Of a DNA stretch of 64,000 nucleotides, positions 59,191 through 64,000 are shown in pieces. Position 1 is the first letter of the stretch, and each line of letters opens with the position of its first letter. The notes beneath the pieces are model-generated. The model had not been told where the DNA came from. It worked only from the letters and a program-made list of their open reading frames with translations, and searched no databases. The position numbers and the translations under genes were made by a program. The stretch is from Megalobrama amblycephala (taxonomy: Eukaryota; Chordata; Actinopteri; Cypriniformes; Xenocyprididae): assembly GCF_018812025.1 (NCBI RefSeq), contig NC_063052.1, positions 14,367,001 through 14,431,000 of the forward strand. Reading direction: 5' to 3'.

Positions 59191-61589
59191 ATTTAAAAAC
59201 CGCAGTAGAGCTATATATTATTTTTGGCAGCTGTTACAGAAACATTTTTACAAAAAATATTCTGATTTAACCTTGAGATTTGAAGTATTATATTCATGTA
59301 TATTCACAATGACACTAATAATTCTTAATTTCTGACAGAAATGCAAAATCAATCTGTAGTTATTAATAGAATAACGAGACACAAACCTTTACATTCAATC
59401 GCGTTTGGTCCCATTTATTTTTGATCACAGTGCATGCACATATAAACCTTTAGTCCCAAAGTGCGCACATTTGGAGAAATGCACATTTACCTCATATTTC
59501 ATTAGACAGAATATAAGCCGGGTTTCATAATTACAGAGGTCAGAAAATGTAGTTTGCTAGGGGGGTACGGGGGCATGCTTCCCTGAGAAAATTTAGATTT
59601 CCCTGGTGTACATATGTGCGTTTTTAAGACATTTTAAGGCCAACAAATTGGATAACAATAGCTTTAAATCCATGTCAACAAATACATACATGCATGCATG
59701 CACAGTTTTGAGGCAGCTTTAATCGCATGTTTGGTAATTTCATGACTTAACTTAACAACAGAACAATAACTGTCAATGCTCGTAGTTTCTTTTGCACTTT
59801 ATTTAAGCTATAATAAAATTATTATGCAGTGCGCGCCGGCGCATTTGTGCATGTAATTGTTGAGTGTATATAAATGTATATAAATGTATATATATATATA
59901 TATATACACATATTATATATACACACATTTTTTTTCCCCCAATCTGTGTGAACCAAACAAAAAAATACTCACACATGCTTCCCTGTGTGTGAGTGAGATT
60001 GAACCAGATCCATTTACTGCCTCATAAATAGGTCTCTGATCTAATATTGTAATTTCAGTCAAATGATTCATCCCTTCTGGGACTCAGAGGACACACTCCT
60101 GTAATTAGGCTGGTTAGCATAATAATCTGCCATCAAATGGCTATTAATTACTGCTTTATTTTCACTGGACTACATAGCCTAGCTCAAAAATCAAGGTAGT
60201 ACAGTGAGTTCACAAATACAAATGAGCAAATCTACAGAAGTGATTTTCAGCCTGACTGCCAGAAAGAGACAGAAATTGACAAGTGGAACTGTTATCAATT
60301 GAGCTACTTTACGAGAAAAAGCCCGAGGTAACCATATGTTCATTGTCATTTCTCATCCTTTACGTCTACGCTAAAATGGAAACTACTGTGGTTGGAGAGA
60401 TGTGAGATATGCATATTTCCTTTGGTGGCAGACCTGCAACAGGAGGGAAAGAATGGAGCACTTGTCTGTAATCTATTTTTCTGAGCTCAAGATTCCATCC
60501 TGGTAGGCAGTGGCTCGGGGGGAAAACTTCAGTAAGGTGACGCAACTCATCTAGTCTTCTGCTACGCTGCCAGACACATTCTTCCAAGTCCCCGCTTGAT
60601 GCAGAGATCACCCACGGCTCACCCAGAGCCAGAGATAATTGGCAGAAGAACCACGTCACCCCCCTCTACCAGCACCTTCTGACTGCTTGTTGACTTTGAG
60701 GTAGAGGCACATCGCGAGAATCAATCATGTATGGTCGCCGCTTGCATTTGTAGCACCCAGATCCACAGTCAAGTACCTAGGCTAAGGAAAACAATCCCTT
60801 TCAGAGAAGGGGAGGCTCGGGATGGCTGAGTGTTTCGGTATGACAGAAGGAACTTATTTCTCTGGTACTCATTTTCCCATTAAATGCTGGAAAAATAATT
60901 TATGCAAAAATGTAGTTCGAACAAAGCCGCCTCAATCTAGCCTTTGGCTCCGCACCATATGTTCTAGGGGAAGAAACAGGAGATGCATATTTTCAAGAAT
61001 GTTTGACCGGAGTTACATCTAAAACAAACCTTACTGTGTTGCTTAACTTCACTTAATGCCCTGTGATGGATGGTGTTAAAATGCAAGCTCTCGCTCTTTG
61101 GATCATGTCAGGCCAGCTGTCTGTCTGAAGAGAGGATGAGGATGAAAGCCAGACAAAAAGAAAGAGTGCCCTCTACTGCTGGACCGTGTCAGGCCCTCAC
61201 TGCACAGAACAGAAAGTAGTGGGCATTTGTTCTAGTTCTTTTTTGTCCCTTCTGTCTAATTTTGGATTATTATTATTTATTTATTTTAGATGGACATTAC
61301 TTTATCAGTTTGCTATGAGTTCTTGACTTTTCTGTTTCAAATATCAAACTAGAACAGAGACATTAAAAGTCTAATACCAAACTTTTATGCCAATGATTAC
61401 ATCTACATATTACAAACTGAAAAACTGACAAAAGGGGGATCCCTGCATATTTAATAATCAAATTTAAGCATTGCATAGTTTGAAGAAAACCAGAAAAAAA
61501 TGGTTAATTCTAGCAGAATGCAAGCTTAAAAAAGGAAAAAACCTCAACCCCTAATAAATAAATAAATAAAGAAAAAGGAAAAATGTAAT

Positions 61590-61756
61590 AAATGTGCATG
61601 ACACCAAAAGGTATATGACAAAAATACATCAATAAACAAATACAAAATAAAAAGAAAATATAAAAAACACAAAAAAATAAATAGAAATTGTATGACACTA
61701 AAATGTCTATGCCGCAAAAAAATATATATATATATATGTGTATATATATATATATA

Positions 61757-61796
<40 letters not shown>

Positions 61797-61805
61797 TATA
61801 CATAC

Positions 61806-61869
<64 letters not shown>

Positions 61870-62028
61870 TATTTTTTTTGTCAATTGTAATGTAAATGAC
61901 ACTAAAATGTGCATAACACTGAAAGAAAATTTATTCTACAAAAAGTCATATTTGTATAAAACAAATAAAATATAAACAAGAAAAAATATATAAAATATAT
62001 AATAATGTGTATAATACCAAAATGTGCA

Positions 62029-62075
<47 letters not shown>

Positions 62076-62130
62076 TGTGTATGACACTAAAAGAAAATTA
62101 ATTCTACAAAAAGTTGTATTTTGTATACAT
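61590..62130. repeat. Tandem block with (TA)n/(CA)n and TGACACTAAAATGT
   Basis: The word TGACACTAAAA or close variants recurs near 61598, 61692, 61896 and 62081, and the longer GAAAGAAAATTTATTCTACA-AAAAG segment occurs near 61920 and 62088. TA/CA microsatellites lie between copies (61723-61865, 62028-62071). It looks like a diverged tandem repeat expanded by microsatellites. Confidence 0.75.
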
Positions 62131-63721
62131 AGAGGTACACTGTATATAAATACATATTTTATAGCTAGTCGGCAACCTTGGGCGTTTCTTTATCTTTTTA
62201 ATCTAGTTTTGACAGTTTAAGTACTTCAGAGCTAAAGACTCATGTGTGAATCAGAGAAAATAGTTTTCTAAACACTGAAAGGTATTAAATGCTCAAAGGA
62301 GCCCGGAAGGCCTGTCTCGACCGCACTGTCCGTGAACAAAACCTCGTTGCTATTCCAGTTATTTCTATCTATCTTTTGGGCTTTCTTGTTCCAACGGGTG
62401 GTCAGAGTTCAGAAGCTGAGAGAACTTTTTGGAGAACGGTGGAAATATTCTTTCCGTGTCCCACAGAGAAAAGTTTCATGCCGGTGAGCGTTTTATGCCG
62501 GCCATTGACACACGGCTACGGCGCATGTCGGGTCCTATTATTAGAAGATAAAATCTGAGAGACATTTATTATTGCAATGTGTTCTGGCATGAGGAGCCCA
62601 GACCTCCATTTAGGGCTCTCAACAGTGTGGTTTTATGAGGTGCTATTATGAAATGATTTCTGTACAGCATATAAAACTTTTTATTCAAAAGTATAAAAAA
62701 TACTACTGGAAAATGACTGCCAGGCTGACATGAAGGACGCGGTCTCCGCCCGCCTGCGTTAGCTCGCCATCAGTGAAACAGTCACTCGATTATTTATCAA
62801 ACCGAGAACCTGAAAGCCTACGAGATATCTTCCACTAAACAGCCTCACTGCCTCTCCTCGGCTCCGGGAATCAAACTGCCGAAGATGAGTCAGCATCTTA
62901 TAGCTGAAACCAAAAACAGAAACATCAAGCAAACAAATCCTGCATCCAATCGGCAGTGTTTCAACGGATCCCGAGGGCTTCTGAGAGACGTCTCTACATC
63001 TTGTTTCTTAGTTTCTAGTGGAGTGTGACTGGTACACAACCTGATGGTCCAGTGCAGAAGCTACTCTACAGTAAAAGATTAGAGAAAAAAGCTATGCCTT
63101 ACTGTCCACCGCTGGATCACCTCACCACACAAAGATGAGCACTGAGCTAGAACTAATAACATACAGATCTATGCTATTGCTGGGTTTGTAGACAAGCTGA
63201 GGAAAATTCACATATTTACCAGAACTTGATGCAATCATTGTACAAATGTGACTCAAAAACAACCTCTCCTTTTTCAAGGTAAGCACATGAAGAGTAAAGT
63301 AGCAGCCTTCATTAATAGATTTAAGGTTTAAGGTCACAACAGATTACATCAAACATACCAGAACCAATGATGTTTATGCATTTCCTTCATTAACGTTCTG
63401 GATTTTTGTTCCTCCAAATATGAACAGAACCACCTTGCCTTTTTAAACTTTGCCTACCACCAAGAAGATCAGTGTGACTTATTTTCTGTCAGCAATCAAC
63501 AATCAACTTGACACACTTGACACACTCTTTCCCGTGATTATAAAGCCCATTTAAATGCACATTTCAGTGGTTTACATGTGACTTCTGTATCGCCTGTGCT
63601 CTGGAAAGTCACTGTTTTTCCAAAGACGTGGAACACACAACATGCCTCAATCAAACTAAATACAAGATAAGGGTATAAGAGCAATAACGAAAATGGCGAA
63701 TTATTATAATTATTGCGCACT

Positions 63722-63955
63722 ACAGTTCAAAAGTTTGGGGTGAGCAAGATTTTTGTAACTTTTCAACATTGATAATAATCAGAAATGTTTCTTGAGCAAC
63801 AAATCGGCATATTAGAATGATTTCTGAAGGATTCTGAAGACTGGAGTAAAAGTTTAGCTTTGCATCACAGGAATGAATTACATTTTAAAATATATTAAAA
63901 TTGTAATATTTCAGAATATTACTGTTTTTACTGTATTTTTGATCCTTGCTAAGCA
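63722..63955 (-). mobile_element. hAT-like MITE fragment in trps1 intron
   Basis: The outer end CAGTTCAAAAGTTTGGGGTG is followed by TTGAGCAACAAATCGGCATA, ATGATTTCTGAAGGATTCTG and GACTGGAGTAA, all in reverse orientation. It fades at about 63955 (TTTTTGATCCTTGCTAAGC). Confidence 0.75.
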
Positions 63956-64000
63956 TAAAACACTTCTTTCATAAACATAAAAAGAATTCATACCAGCCCC

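Larger units (their letters stand above)
58749..64000 (-). other. trps1: trps1 last intron (partial)
   Basis: The acceptor is at 58749-58750 and no donor is seen before the window ends. I looked on the minus strand for the C-x2-C GATA finger and other TRPS1 exons and found none. The intron holds microsatellites (59088-59189, 61723-62071), a hAT-like fragment (63722-63955), and mainly unique-looking AT-rich sequence. The stretches 60010-60770 and 62280-63120 are less repetitive and somewhat richer in GC, so they are candidates for conserved non-coding sequence, with no direct proof. Confidence 0.85.

Noticed and set aside
62289..62558. 89-codon plus-strand frame (MLKGARKACLDRTVREQ) in the trps1 intron
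   Set aside because: The composition is protein-like but I recognise no family and see no splice or promoter context; it is kept only as part of a possible conserved non-coding stretch.
58749..64000. Search for the GATA zinc-finger exon of trps1
   Set aside because: No C-x2-C...C-x2-C pattern with flanking splice sites was found on the minus strand; it must lie beyond the window.

Overview
The window is vertebrate nuclear DNA from a ray-finned fish, most likely a cyprinid. It is AT-rich, has almost no long open frames, and is packed with cyprinid-type repeats: TTAA-flanked MITEs with ends reading AGGGTTAGTTCAC, Tc1-like elements with IR/DR ends, L2 LINEs ending in AAGCGCTATATAAATAAA, hAT-like elements, and many (TA)n, (CA)n and (ATATT)n microsatellites. 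Zebrafish itself or a carp or goldfish relative would both fit; I cannot decide between them from the sequence.

Only one host protein-coding exon is certain: the last coding exon of trps1 on the minus strand (57621-58748). It encodes 375 residues ending in the paired Ikaros-type zinc fingers of the GATA-family repressor TRPS1. Bases 58749-64000 are the last intron; the GATA-finger exon is not in the window. The 3' UTR runs from 57620 toward lower coordinates, perhaps to about 55.3 kb. Everything to the left (1 to about 55 kb) looks like a gene desert downstream of trps1.

Layout. 0-20 kb: single-copy-like AT-rich DNA with MITEs and composite repeats (897-1115, 7686-8487, 11.3-12.3 kb, 13.5-14.2 kb, 15977-16401, 16998-17392). 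20.5-23.85 kb: a dispersed repeat whose CAG-rich tail has expanded into a 3-kb array of a 19-bp minisatellite. 26.8-28.4 and 41.0-42.6 kb: two closely similar Tc1-like transposons, both with broken transposase genes. 30.3-34.45 kb: a hAT-like element with a perfect 8-bp target duplication, holding a minus-strand L2 LINE that is itself split by a plus-strand L2 fragment. 34.5-35 kb: another L2 3' end. 42.8-49.2 kb: three copies of one repeat, one of which is split by a 777-bp TTAA-flanked transposon. 50.2-50.9 kb: a hAT-like fragment between two diverged direct copies of flanking sequence. 52.3-53.04 kb: a possible promoter (CCAAT, TATA) followed by an exon-like segment with a consensus splice donor; this is the best candidate for an undescribed transcript.

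The transposon genes do not work together with trps1. The functional theme is a developmental regulator at the edge of a repeat-rich, possibly enhancer-bearing intergenic desert. I found no tRNA, rRNA, CRISPR or bacterial features.
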